Source: Cryptomeria japonica
Taxonomy: Eukaryota > Streptophyta > Pinopsida > Cupressales > Cupressaceae
Direction: 5' to 3'
Assembly (NCBI RefSeq): GCF_030272615.1
Contig: NC_081407.1
Coordinates: forward strand, 266,421,574 to 266,485,573
DNA: 64,000 nucleotides
In this document: one piece after another, positions 35,641-45,930 of the stretch
Layout of the letters: the number at the start of each line of letters is the position of its first letter
Numbering within the stretch: position 1 is the first letter of the stretch
The notes under the pieces: model-generated
What the model was told of the DNA's origin: nothing
Databases searched by the model: none
What the model saw: only the letters and a program-made list of their open reading frames with translations
Program-made: the position numbers and the translations under genes

Positions 35641-38600
35641 CACCAAAAACTACATTTTTCTACACCTTGGCATGATCCCTCCTTGCACCCTGCTGTCCCG
35701 GGAGGTGGGACCATGGCGCCCAGCGCCCTGGTCCCTGGCCCTATTTTGGGCCCGGTCTCTTTTGGGCATCGGGTCTTTAAGTTTGCAAATTGGAAAATAT
35801 TGTTTCCTGGTCGGCCTAAGGTCAGGAAAATCAGTCTATCAACCCTAATTGACAAGTATATAAACTACATTTCCTCTCTCAAAAAGGGAGGAGGACATAT
35901 GTGAGCAAGGCGCGAAAGCGATATTCAAACATTCAAGCATTCAAGCATTCCTTCAAGCAATTGAGCATTCTAAGTCTCCATTCAAGGCTAAGTGTTGCAT
36001 TCAAGACAAGGATTCAACCATTGAAGAGGAGATCACTTACAACACATTACATACTACATACATTACACCTTCACATGTAAGAATACAAACATTCTTACAA
36101 CAAGGTATCAATACTTGTTTACATTACAAACATTTACATTTACAGCATTCTCATTTCTTGGTTAATTCCAAAACCGGGGTTTGACCTAAAGGCAAACCCC
36201 TCATCCCTAACCCTCCAATCGTCCTCTCTTTTCTGTGTGTAGGTTGCAGGTATGCGGCTGTAATTGAAGATCTGGAATCTTTGTGCAGAGACGAATAGAT
36301 CCCCCTTCGTTTCGCGGATTTTTCGGAGGACCGTGTGCATGCCGGGCGCCATCGTCCCGTCAACTTTCGCTCAAATTTGCAGAATAGCACCGTCTTGACA
36401 TTTTACTGCTAATTCCAGGTCCGCAGCTTCATCCCATATCCCTATCTCTGTTTATAAGCGAATCTTTCCTACTTTACATGCATTCCTAGTTCAATCTTTC
36501 TATCTACATTCTTTACAAAAGAGGGTATCCTTGATGTCTTAACCCTTGAAACTCATTTAGAATCCAATCTTGCATTGCATGGGATTGGATCTTGTGGGTT
36601 TCAACCCCTCTTTTGAATGTAAAGTCTCTCCTAAGTGAAAACCATCAACCCTAGGGACTCTCCCTTCTCTCTCCTTGGAGTTGGGGAGGGGAGAACGACT
36701 AGGGTTCGATTTTTCCGCTTTACACAAACATGCATCTCAAAAGGTTTCATACATTAGTTGTGTAGAGCATCGAGCTCATCCCATATAATAAAATACCAAA
36801 AACATTTAGAAAATAGTCCCAAACAAAATACAAAAATACAAAAAATCAAGAAAATAGTAAAGAAAAACCATTCATCCAAACGGTGAAAACCACTTTGGTG
36901 GTGCCTTGGGTAAGTACAGTGGTGAAAACTCGGTAAATAGGCGCCATTCGTAAAGGCTATGGCTCCATTTTCTTTCAGACTTGTTTCTATCACATCCATT
37001 GCATCCATTCATCCACCATTTATACCATGACTTGTTATTAATACGCAATCAGGGTTATTACTTCATGTATCCCGCATCACGCTTTCATACCGACATCTAA
37101 CTAGGGGCAATGCTCTTAACCTACTGATGGGAGTGGATTCTCCATGCTTGTGATTCATTGAGTTGCTCATTTTAAAATGTCTTGAAATAATACCATAAAC
37201 ATTCATAAAAACTTAGAAAACCCCCCCCAAAAATTGCAAAATATCCTAAACATAATACCAAAAACATTCACAACATTCAAAAAATCCAAAAACATGACAA
37301 AAATATCACATCAATTAAAAAAAATTGCAAAGTATATTATTCCTTGTACATACACATCACAAAAGACACAAAACAACATTTTAACCTACTCAAATGATGA
37401 CCACCTATCAAATCAACCAACCAACCAAAACATCTGCACATAACCGTACTCACAAGGATGCATCCTTCCCCACAAACAAGACATGGTAACATTTTATCTG
37501 ACAAGAAAATTTTGTTTCGCTGATAAGTACTTGGTTGATTTTTAATTTTGTTTATTTATATTAGGTTCCTACGGTACTCCAGGATATCCACAAGTGATTA
37601 GAGTAGCCAGGATGGTTCTTGATATCTTTTTCTTTGTTTTCTATCTACGGATTGTTCTAATGAAGTTTTGGGGCATATACTAATGGTGTCTACATGGGAA
37701 GTTCACTAAGCTATGTGATCCTATGCAAAAATATAGTCATGGATCACTATGGCTTACTGACTACAGCGTATACCTTGACCATTTGTACATGAACCAGAAT
37801 GGAGGGGAACTATCCTTGTCTGCGATGTTTTCTTATGGGTGAAATTCTCAACCTTGGTTTCTGCTACCTCGGCCAAGATTGATACTACCATGCTCAATGA
37901 TGAAAATTAAGCACTGTAAATAAGCCATGGATTGCCATTTCATCTCATCTATATATATTGCATTCTATTGCATTCCATCCATCCATACATCCATATCACT
38001 GCATATCATTCATACATAGTCATGACAATGGATACTTTACTTTTAATCCTCTTCCACATGAATGAGTCCTAAGTCCTCCATACCTTCTATCTAACATTGA
38101 ATCACCCACCTTGCCCTCCCTATCTAGGTCATCCTATACGCAAAGCAAGTTACTCTATCTACATAGGTGCATCGACTAACGCACACCTAGACTATCAACA
38201 GATACTATTTGATCAAGTATCTTTGGGTCTCAACAGGTAATCAATTATGGAAATCCTAGACTACAATAGGCATTTACATCAATTACCTAGTCTCAATAGG
38301 TGTGCTAAGTCCGACAAAAGCCACAAACAACCTACAACACAAACACTATCAATTGATCAACCAATCAAACACCAATCAACATAGACAATTACATCAATTG
38401 TCTAAGTCTCAACGAGTATTTTTCTTGAGATACCTTGACTTCATCGAGCAATTACATCAATTGTCTAAGTCTCATTAGGTCAAATTGACTCACTTACTTA
38501 GACTTTATCCTATCCAAGCAAACAACTAACATCAACTATCATGCTTTGACTCAACCAGGGCAATTCAACTGATTGCACCAGATTGTCCAACTAATTTTGA

Positions 38601-38902
38601 TCAATTGTATAGTATCAATAAAAAACACAAACACTACATTTGCACCGTGACCCCCGTGTACTTTTGAGGCTTGTTGTTTCTCCATATTCACTCCATCTTC
38701 TCCCATTATTTCACCATTATTTCTAATTTCTTCTATTCTACCTCCCCCCAACTTCTTTCTCTTTTTTGAGAGATCACCCGATTTTTCAAAAAAAATTGGC
38801 CCATCTCTTGAGGGGGCATACCACCCACTAAATTAATATTTCTAGCGCATATTTCTCATACCTGTCTTTATTTCTTTGAAACGACGTGATAAACCACACC
38901 AT
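35641..38902 (+). other. 3' noncoding region of gypsy C
   Basis: About 3.3 kb between integrase and purine tract has no supported gene. It includes a GC-rich patch with GGCGCC words (35690-35765), a TATA-like AAGTATATAAACTAC near 35851 followed by ATTCAAGCATTC repeats (35910-35965), an A-rich stretch with C and A runs (37200-37330), and imperfect repeats at 38262-38480. Long 3' noncoding regions are usual in Tat elements. The TATA-like region could instead be part of an old LTR, which I could not bound. Confidence 0.6.
38262..38480. repeat. Imperfect repeats with ACATCAATTGTCTAAGTCTC
   Basis: Copies of CAATTACATCAATTGTCTAA plus GTCTCA begin at about 38386 and 38449 (63-bp spacing), with a diverged one near 38272. 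They lie in the 3' noncoding region of C. Confidence 0.6.
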
Positions 38903-38918
38903 CTCAAAGAGAGGCAAA
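38903..38918 (+). promoter_or_regulatory. Polypurine tract of C
   Basis: CTCAAAGAGAGGCAAA directly precedes the 3' LTR start TGTAGACAC. It has two pyrimidines at the left and one inside, which is weak but correctly placed. Confidence 0.65.
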
Positions 38919-39462
38919 TGTAGACACATAAATCTGCCCACTTAATTAAATGAATATTTAGTATTTATTTGATTATTTAAACCATCAATCAACAATTAAT
39001 TAAATTAATATTTAATTAATTCATCTTGAACCAATTCTCCTATTAATTAAATAAATTATTCAATTTATTTAAATTAATTCATTAAACCATACTCTAACAA
39101 TTAATTAAATGAATAAAGCATATTTGTTTAAACTAACCCCTTTCCTCATTTAAATATTTATTTAAATCTTTAAACCCCCCCCCCCCCCCCACTTGCATTC
39201 TCCTACAAATGGAAGTTTCACCAATAAAAAGATTTTATTTCTAAATAAAATCCTATTTTCTCTCACCCACCAAACCCACTTGCCTCCTAAACCCCTTCTA
39301 GATTCTTCTAATCCATTCCAATTTAGCCTAATTCATCTCCTAATTATTGTCACATTCCTAATCAAAGAGAATTCACTTCTCAAAGCCTCCAAAGTCTTTG
39401 AAATGCATTAAAGGCTTTTATTCTTCAACAAGTTAACCCCCAAATTCTTCCAAACCATTTAT
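38919..39462 (+). mobile_element. 3' LTR of gypsy C, truncated
   Basis: Collinear with 10802-11339 of the 5' LTR, up to CCAAACCATTTAT, then unrelated sequence begins. It differs by about 20 changes and a C-run at 39175-39190. The last 880 bp or so are missing, so no target duplication of C can be checked. Confidence 0.88.
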
Positions 39463-40175
39463 AGGACAATATGCCAACCCATCACTTCTTTACTCTTCCT
39501 TTTTTGTCCTGATGGCACAATATGCCAACCCTTTCTGATTCGGTGCACATCTATGATTACATGCACCTAAGGCATCCTTTTGTTTCACTGGTAGATCCAG
39601 TGTGAGCCTTCAATCACCTGCCTTCTACTTCTGTCTTATCTCACAAAACTAAGATGCATACTTTGCATAATAGGAGATAAGCTCCACTTACTAGTGGGAG
39701 TGGATCCTTGTCATCTGCATTCTGCAATGCACTCATGTGGCTTCCCTATTTCTGTAGCATATCTTCAAATAGACACATGTGATCCAGTTGGGGCACATTC
39801 ACTATTAGTCTTCTCTTCATATGGTGACTGCATCTCTATCTGGTGGGAGTCGCGTTGTTCCGCATCCACACAGTGTACCGGTGACCTGTACATCCTTCTC
39901 CTCCTATGTTGATGTGATTTAGATAACACTCCACTTCTTCATCACAATCAACAACTCAACATCTTTCCCACTCATAGATGTCATCATTTACTAGTTATTA
40001 TATCATACCAGTCTCTTGTCCATATCTTCTACATAAGTCAAACACTAACTTGTGTACCGGTGACTCCAATGACATCACAATGCTGGTTGACATCAATGAC
40101 AGTAATGTCAACACTCTCCCATACTAGTTTTATCCTTCTATACTAGTTGACATCAATGACAACACAATGCCAACA
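39463..40175 (-). mobile_element. Truncated copia LTR, reverse
   Basis: On the minus strand the sequence starts TGTTGGCATTGTGTTGTCAT at 40175, a typical copia LTR start, with GTCATTGATGTCAAC repeated inside. At 39463 it is joined directly to the broken LTR of C. No purine tract or coding of its own is next to it. It is not a copy of LTR B, which differs after the first bases. It may be a recombination product. Confidence 0.55.
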
Positions 40176-40503
40176 AAAACTAAATTAAAACCTTTGAAAA
40201 ATCATATGAAAACCCTAATCTACAAATTACCTATACCTGCTAATTGCATAGGTATGGAGACCAATTTCACTACTCTGCTGATCAACTGCACTGCAAGATG
40301 AACCAAATTCACTGTTCTATTCACCAACTACACAAGTCTACTAGCCAACTACATAGTTATAACCTCCACCTACAAATCAGAAAGTAATTCAGTTCAATTT
40401 CACAAATTGATGATATAAAACAACAAATTGAGCATAAATTATTAAAATTGATGAAAAAAGGTGTCAAATATTATTCAGGAGGTGCGAGAGATGCTTGAAA
40501 ATA

Positions 40504-40735
40504 TTATCGTTGTTTGTGTTCGTGTTCTTGTTCTCTTTGCAAAGCTTCTTCGAGACGTCATTCTTTCTCTAACTCTTCTTATAAGATAGAGATTGTTTGT
40601 CTAAACTCGACCCAATTAGTATTCGTTCTCCAATCTAAGACATTTAATTCAAAGATTATGTCTTCTTGCTTATCGTGGAAACCTAAGTCATGTTGAAGTA
40701 AAGAGGCTTCTTCCTCTTCCTCACCAAGGAACACA
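40504..40735 (-). pseudogene. Unrecognised reading frame, copy 2
   Basis: On the minus strand one frame reads as a Glu/Gln-rich protein piece: a run of Glu, then HDLGFHDKQEDIIFELNVLD, WVEFRQTISIL, then REQEHEHKQR. It contains two stops inside (after ISIL and after a KE pair) and ends at TAA 40504. It aligns by eye with the frame at 41049-41327 (QED, then I/V, N, L, W and T at matching spacing, VE(F/Y) and a Gln/Arg/Glu-rich tail), so the two look like a diverged tandem pair. I do not recognise the family. An upstream ATG frame near 40955 (MPRRVKSRYLGYYQKEEHKR) may belong to it. Confidence 0.4.
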
Positions 40736-41048
40736 AGTTATCAAACTCTCAAAAGATCAAAATAGGTGTTTCTAGGTGCATGTTGTACTTCTGTGTGTAA
40801 GATAAAACATGCATTTCATATATCGTAAGCATGATGTACTCGAGTTTTTTGAATAATTGATCTCCTCATTGGATTTTCTGAAAGTATTTGTCCAATCTCT
40901 TATGTTCTTCTTTTTGATAATATCCTAGATACCTAGACTTTACTCTACGAGGCATTGTGTTTTTTGATTCATTTTTTAAGATATGAGACAAAACCCTAAA
41001 CTAAGGATGCAAGACACCAAACTGACTAAAGAAAAATCTCAAATCCTA

Positions 41049-41327
41049 TCACAGTTGTGGAGGAGGTGGTTGAAAGGCATGGATTATCTCTTGTTCTCTT
41101 TGTTGTTGTTCTCTTTCATGCTCAAGTTCTATTCTTATGGCGTCTTCATGACTTTGGGATTTTTCCTCCTCTTCTTCTATAACAAAGATAGTATGCATAT
41201 ATTCGACATAACTAGTTTTGGTTGTCCACACAAGGTTATTTATTCTAGTGATAACATCTTCTTGGTCATTTTCAAATTCTAGGTTGGGTTGGAGTACACG
41301 GGTAATGTTCACACCAAGGAGAACCAT
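41049..41327 (-). CDS. Unrecognised reading frame, copy 1
   Basis: A 92-codon minus-strand frame starts MVLLGVNITRVLQPNLEFEN, has QEDVITRINNLVW and VEYMHTIFVIEEEEEKSQ, then a charged tail ending FQPPPPQL. Paralogy with 40504-40735 by eye suggests it was once a real gene. It lies downstream, on the minus strand, of a Trp-type primer site at 42190-42207, so it may be the first frame of a reverse retroelement. No known domain is visible and the function is unknown. Confidence 0.4.
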   Translation of the reverse strand: MVLLGVNITRVLQPNLEFENDQEDVITRINNLVWTTKTSYVEYMHTIFVIEEEEEKSQSHEDAIRIELEHEREQQQREQEIIHAFQPPPPQL

Positions 41328-41407
41328 TTTGGATCATTTTTTAAATTTGAACCCTCCTATTTAAGCCATGTGAGATTGCAACTAGAATGACAAGAGTGAG
41401 TTGACCT

Positions 41408-41765
41408 CCTAATTAGAACTAGGTGCAATTTGTAAATAGAAATGAAACTCAATTACTGCCTAATTAGATCTAGGTACAAGTTGTCAACTAAAATGAAACT
41501 CAATTACCACCTAATTAGATCTAGGTGCAAGTTGTAAACTTGAAATTGAAACTTAATTCCTGCCTAATTAGATCTAGGTGCAAGTTGTAAACTTGAAATT
41601 GAAACTCAATTACCGCCTAATTAGATCTAGGTGCAAGTTGTAAACTTTAAATTGAAATGGTTCATTAACTTCCTAAATAGAACTATGTGCAATTTGTCAA
41701 CTGAAATTGAAAAGGGTTCATTAACTTCCTAATTAGATCTATGTGCAATTTGCAGTTCATTTTAA
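41408..41765. repeat. Tandem repeat, seven units of 51-56 bp
   Basis: Units start with CCTAATTAGATCTAGGTGCA at about 41408, 41459, 41510, 41563, 41616, 41672 and 41728. They diverge towards the ends. The array lies in the putative leader of the reverse element whose primer site is at 42190. Confidence 0.85.
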
Positions 41766-42189
41766 ACCCTTAATTAAGAAATTTGATAAAATAGACATCC
41801 AAAATTATCACAAAATCCTACGTGCACACGTTAATTTTTTGTCAAAAACCTACATATAGAAACCCTAATCCTGCAAGTGACAGATCAAACTAAGAAAAGC
41901 CCTGAATTTTAGTCATCAACAATGAAAATCTCACTGTCTAACCAACTATGCAATTCTATGAAACAACTACGCAGGTATATTGACCAAGTGCACAATTTTG
42001 TGAACCAACTGTATAGTTTTGGGTACCAACTATGCCTGCTAACCAGCTGTGTATTTATGGGTACCAAGTGTGCAGGAGTTGTGTTTGGGGAAATGAAAGA
42101 TAAAAGTCTTAATTTTTTATGGAAAATTGCTTCTCAAACACCTACAAACAATAAAAAACTCACAAACATGTTAAATTAGATTTGTGGTT

Positions 42190-42207
42190 CACGTTGGGTT
42201 CACCAAA
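42190..42207 (-). promoter_or_regulatory. Reverse Trp-type primer site of a Tat-like remnant
   Basis: Minus-strand TTTGGTGAACCCAACGTG is nearly the same as the primer site of C (TTTGGTGAACCTAACGTG) and is likewise preceded by a CA terminus (minus-strand GATCCACA). This implies an LTR to the right, starting at 42208 and running rightward, which I cannot close because the second inverted-repeat element begins at 42587. Sequence to its left (40176-42189) would be the leader and first frame of this element. Short CCAACTATGCA-like words recur at 41935-42075. Confidence 0.6.
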
Positions 42208-42586
42208 TGTGGATCAGGAAAATTCAGAGGTTAAAACAATCAAACCAAAGCATGCAATTGATCTACCTAAAATAATCATGAAACACTTACTCAAACATGC
42301 TAATCTATCCTAATATAACCAACAAATTAACTAAAAGGAAACTTAAATCAAATACAAATCATCCATGTGTGCTTCTTCATTTTAACTTCATTGTTCTTCC
42401 TTTCATCTTCAATTTTGATATGTTGCTCTCATCGCGGAGATGCAAATACAAAGTGAAAGCAAGGACGAGATAGGCAATATTTACTCAGAAAGTGGTTGTA
42501 AGGTTGAATAATGATCCTAATTACTATATTATTTTCACAAAATGACAATAGGAAAATGAGATTACTTGCCAATCTATTTCGATAGA

Positions 42587-43569
42587 GGGTGAACCCACAA
42601 TAGTGGGTCACACTTTTTTGCCAACTTTGACACTGCAATATTCATTTTTCAGAAAAAACTTTAGATTCAGATACCTATTACTTCTAAACCGTAAGGAATT
42701 TTTAGATGATGTGAAATAGTGTTTTATGTCATTTTGTATGTAGATTATAAAAATATTTTTTTGATAATCTTGGAATCAATTTTCTTCCGTTTTTCTATCT
42801 CCCTCGAAAACTAGTTTGTTTTTTTAAAAAACATTTTTAAAGAGTGATACTCACTATGTATAGCATAAATTCTTTTTTATAATAGATATGAGCACGATTC
42901 TTTTGAATTTGGTTTTGTAACATCCATATCTAGTGTTTGCAATTGGTTTTGTAACAATATCTTCAATATTTCATATTTTATTAAGATTTGTTGTCGAGTT
43001 AACTTTAATTTTGGCATATGTCCATTTGATATTAGATAACTTGTTGTATATGTAACAAAAATCAAATTTTTTTTTGTTGCAAAGAGGGCTTCAATACCTA
43101 GTGTGTAAATATTTTTCAGAATTTTTTGGGTGACGTTTACTATTTTTCCATAAGCATTGAACAAAGAAGTTTATGTTCGGTGAAAACCCTACATTCATAA
43201 GAAATAAAATAAATATATATTAATAAAATTAAATATATTAAAAATTATACTATTTGGAAAGATTATAATAAGGGTTAAATACTTAAAAAAATAAAACTTC
43301 TAAATTTGACCCCCCAAAAGGTAATGTAAAATTGGTTTTTTATCAGCATTTGATAGATGCAAAGGAGACTCCATTGCAAGTATGATTTAGAAGTAGAGAG
43401 GTTCTATCCAAGAAATTTTGATCTAAGAGCCTTTGATCTAACTCTCTTCAATTAATTACTTCAAATGGGACCTCTTAAAGCTTAAATCATTATATTTTCT
43501 AAAAAATGTATGATTACAACAAAAATTAGGATGTACGAAAAATTGGGAACCAACATTGTGAGTTCACCC
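42587..43569. mobile_element. Inverted-repeat element, copy 2
   Basis: 983 bp, same ends (GGGTGAAC..GTTCACCC) and same interior as 33693-34683 (for example TTTGATAGATGCAAAGGAGA in both). TAGA is repeated at 42583-42586 and 43570-43573, again 4 bp. It has no transposase frame. Finding two copies with the same termini and 4-bp duplications at unrelated sites defines the family. Confidence 0.9.
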
Positions 43570-43902
43570 TAGAATGAAGATGCATAAAATTAGATGATTT
43601 GATTGATGAAAGAGACTCCATTTTATAGAAAACTCGAGACTTGGTAGACAGACAAGATTGAAAATATTTTTTATTAGATGGATAGACATGATTGAGTGCA
43701 CAATAGAGCTCCCATTCGAGGAAGGATGAAGATGACAAAGACAAAGCGAAAAAAAATGCAAAAAGCAGATTTTCAAATATGCATACCTCATTTTTTAATT
43801 TAAAATTAAGATATATGAGATATTTTGAAAAAGATGGATTTTTAAAAATCAAATAGGATATTAACAAATACAATATTATAAATTCAAATCAACATACCTG
43901 AG

Positions 43903-44131
43903 TAGAAAAGACATGCTCCATTAGGTCATATGTGAGTCATCTGGTCTATCATCCTAACAACTGTCCCACAACATTTTCATGTATGGGAGCTCGAACCATC
44001 TGCACGTGCAATGGTATCTACCCCATAGCACACATCATAGTAGATGATGTACTAGTGACCGCTAGGCACGCTGGAAGTAGATGGTCTAGCTGCTACACCA
44101 TTATTTGCTACTGCAACATCATGTGTTGTTA
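43903..44131 (-). pseudogene. Unrecognised reverse reading frame, downstream part
   Basis: Minus-strand continuation of the frame that ends against the solo LTR at 51175. After removal of the LTR and one target copy, ..NGAT runs in frame into THDVAVANNGVAARPSTSSV and PSGH, followed by TAG at about 44056. Further left the coding look fades. A CAG followed by GTATGTTG at 43902 resembles a splice donor on the minus strand. I do not recognise the protein. Confidence 0.4.
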
Positions 44132-44601
44132 TGTAATGCCCCTCTAGAAACCATTCTTATGATAGTTATGATAGATGCTAATGAATCTCATATGTGTTTT
44201 TTACTTCCATATTGATGATTGAATTTCTTTTGATTAGGATATGTTATGATGTTTTGATTTGACATATGTTGGTTATGCACTTGATCTTTTGGATGATTAG
44301 ATGTTAGATTTTATTTATGTGTACTGACATATTTTATTAACTTATGAGATGTATTATGTGTTAGATTTCATGTCATGTGTTTGATTCTATATGGGGTGCG
44401 AAGGGATGATCTTCCGTCACTCACTTCGAAGAGACACAAAATGTCATGATTCCCCTTCACTGATATGTGTGTAATTGTTGGTTATATGTATGTTGTTTGT
44501 ATATATATATGCTCTTCTCGGTGATGTTAGTACCTTGATAATTAATTAATTAATTAATTAGTATCAATATTTTAAACAAATGAATTAAAATAAAAGCCTC
44601 A

Positions 44602-44603
<2 letters not shown>

Positions 44604-44697
<94 letters not shown>
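44604..44697. repeat. (AT)n microsatellite
   Basis: About 46 uninterrupted AT units are followed by a short GT run at 44698-44708. A TTAA-type repeat (ATTAATTAATTAATTAATTA) is at about 44540. Confidence 0.95.
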
Positions 44698-44698
<1 letters not shown>

Positions 44699-45734
44699 GT
44701 GTGTGTGTGCTGTAGTAATAATGCCTTTATATTTATTAATAAATTAATGTTAATGCTTTTAATAAATTAATTTAATATTAGTGCTTTAGTTAATAAAGTG
44801 GAATAAAAAGATTTTATTGATTTGTTAATTAAGTTGTTAATTAATTGTTGGAGTAAACTAATATTAGTATTTTGTATAATTAAATTAATATAAAAGCTTT
44901 ATTGTTTTATTAACTAAGTGTTATTTAATTTATAAAGAATAAATTAATTTTATGAAATAAATTTAATTGTATTCAAATTAAAATTCATTAAAATTTATGT
45001 GGATGCTATTTTGGTATTTGGGGGCAATTGTGATTTTGAGAAGTGAAGTTTCGTTTTTTTTCCTGGGAGTAATTATGGGGAATAAAACAAAGTATTTTTG
45101 CTGGGAAAATTTGGGGGAGTGGGGAGATCATACAATTTGGGGGAAAGAAACAATGGATTGTGGGGAAATTTTTCAGAAGGGAAGATTATTGAATTTTGGG
45201 GTTTTGGTGAATTTGGGGGGAAGAAATTTTCTGGAATTCTTGGTGATTTTGTGTTGGTCTGTGGTTTTCTGGATTGGGTTTTGTGAAGCTGTGGACTCTG
45301 GGATTCGACTTCTACCTCAGAAATTATTTTTTCAGGATAGCGGATAAAGGTAAGATTTATGATCTTTTTGCCTGTGAGATTTCATTTAGAGTCTTGAAAA
45401 CTAGATGTTGTTTAAATAAAAAAAGAATAATTTTGTCTGGTAGGAAAAAATTATTTTTTTGAAATTTATATCTGTATTTAATTTGGGTTTGGAAATTTTA
45501 ATTGAAAAATTTCATTCATGAATCTGTGTTGGGGGTTTCTTTTAAATTTAAAATAAATTAATTGATTATCCTTACCTGTGTTGTTGATTTTGTAAATATA
45601 ATTATAGAAGAATTTATTATTAAATTTTTGTTATTAATTCTGAAATTTAAATTTTGTTTGTGTTTTTTATTTTTAAATCTTAGTGTTTAGGTTGAAATTT
45701 ATTATAAATTTTGGTTTTATTAAAATCATGTTTT

Positions 45735-45930
45735 TATTGTAGTGGTTGGGCGCACTCTCATCCACAGTGGGCATCCATGGTGGTGGGAGTCCCTGCAATG
45801 GGGAGCACCCATGGTGGTGGGAAGTCCCATCCACCGTACCCAGGGTGGTGGGTACCCCCACCACATCATGGGCTTACCCACGGTGGTGGAAGCACTACCG
45901 CCATGGGGAGTCCACAGTGCCACTCTTTTT
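45735..45930. repeat. GC-rich minisatellite-like patch
   Basis: CATGGTGGTGGGAGTCCC-like words and their variants (CCATGGTGGTGGGA, CCACGGTGGTGGAA, CAGGGTGGTGGGTA) recur every 25-40 bases in both orientations. The patch is strikingly GC-rich inside AT-rich LTR DNA. Overlapping frames on both strands here come from the repeat. Confidence 0.7.

Larger units (their letters stand above)
10802..39462 (+). mobile_element. Tat-type gypsy element C with nested insertions
   Basis: Element C begins with TGTAGACACATAAATCTG at 10802, and the same sequence restarts at 38919 as the 3' LTR. Between them, in forward order, lie a tRNA-Trp-like primer site, a long leader, gag, protease with a G-patch-like segment, RT, RNase H, a second RNase H-like domain, integrase, a 3.3-kb 3' region and a purine tract. 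The second RNase H and the Gag knuckle form place it in the Tat branch of plant Ty3/gypsy. It carries element D in gag and an inverted-repeat element in integrase. The 3' LTR is truncated at 39462. Over about 535 comparable bases I count roughly 20 differences between the LTRs by eye, so it is not young. Confidence 0.85.

Noticed and set aside
39463-40175. Missing 5' LTR of reverse copia B
   Set aside because: Both start TGTTGGC and share GTCATTGATGTCAAC, but the rest does not align with the LTR at 7099-8321.
44997-45350. 116-codon + frame in the solo LTR
   Set aside because: Rich in Gly/Trp/Phe from G- and T-runs; a second frame is open over the same stretch.
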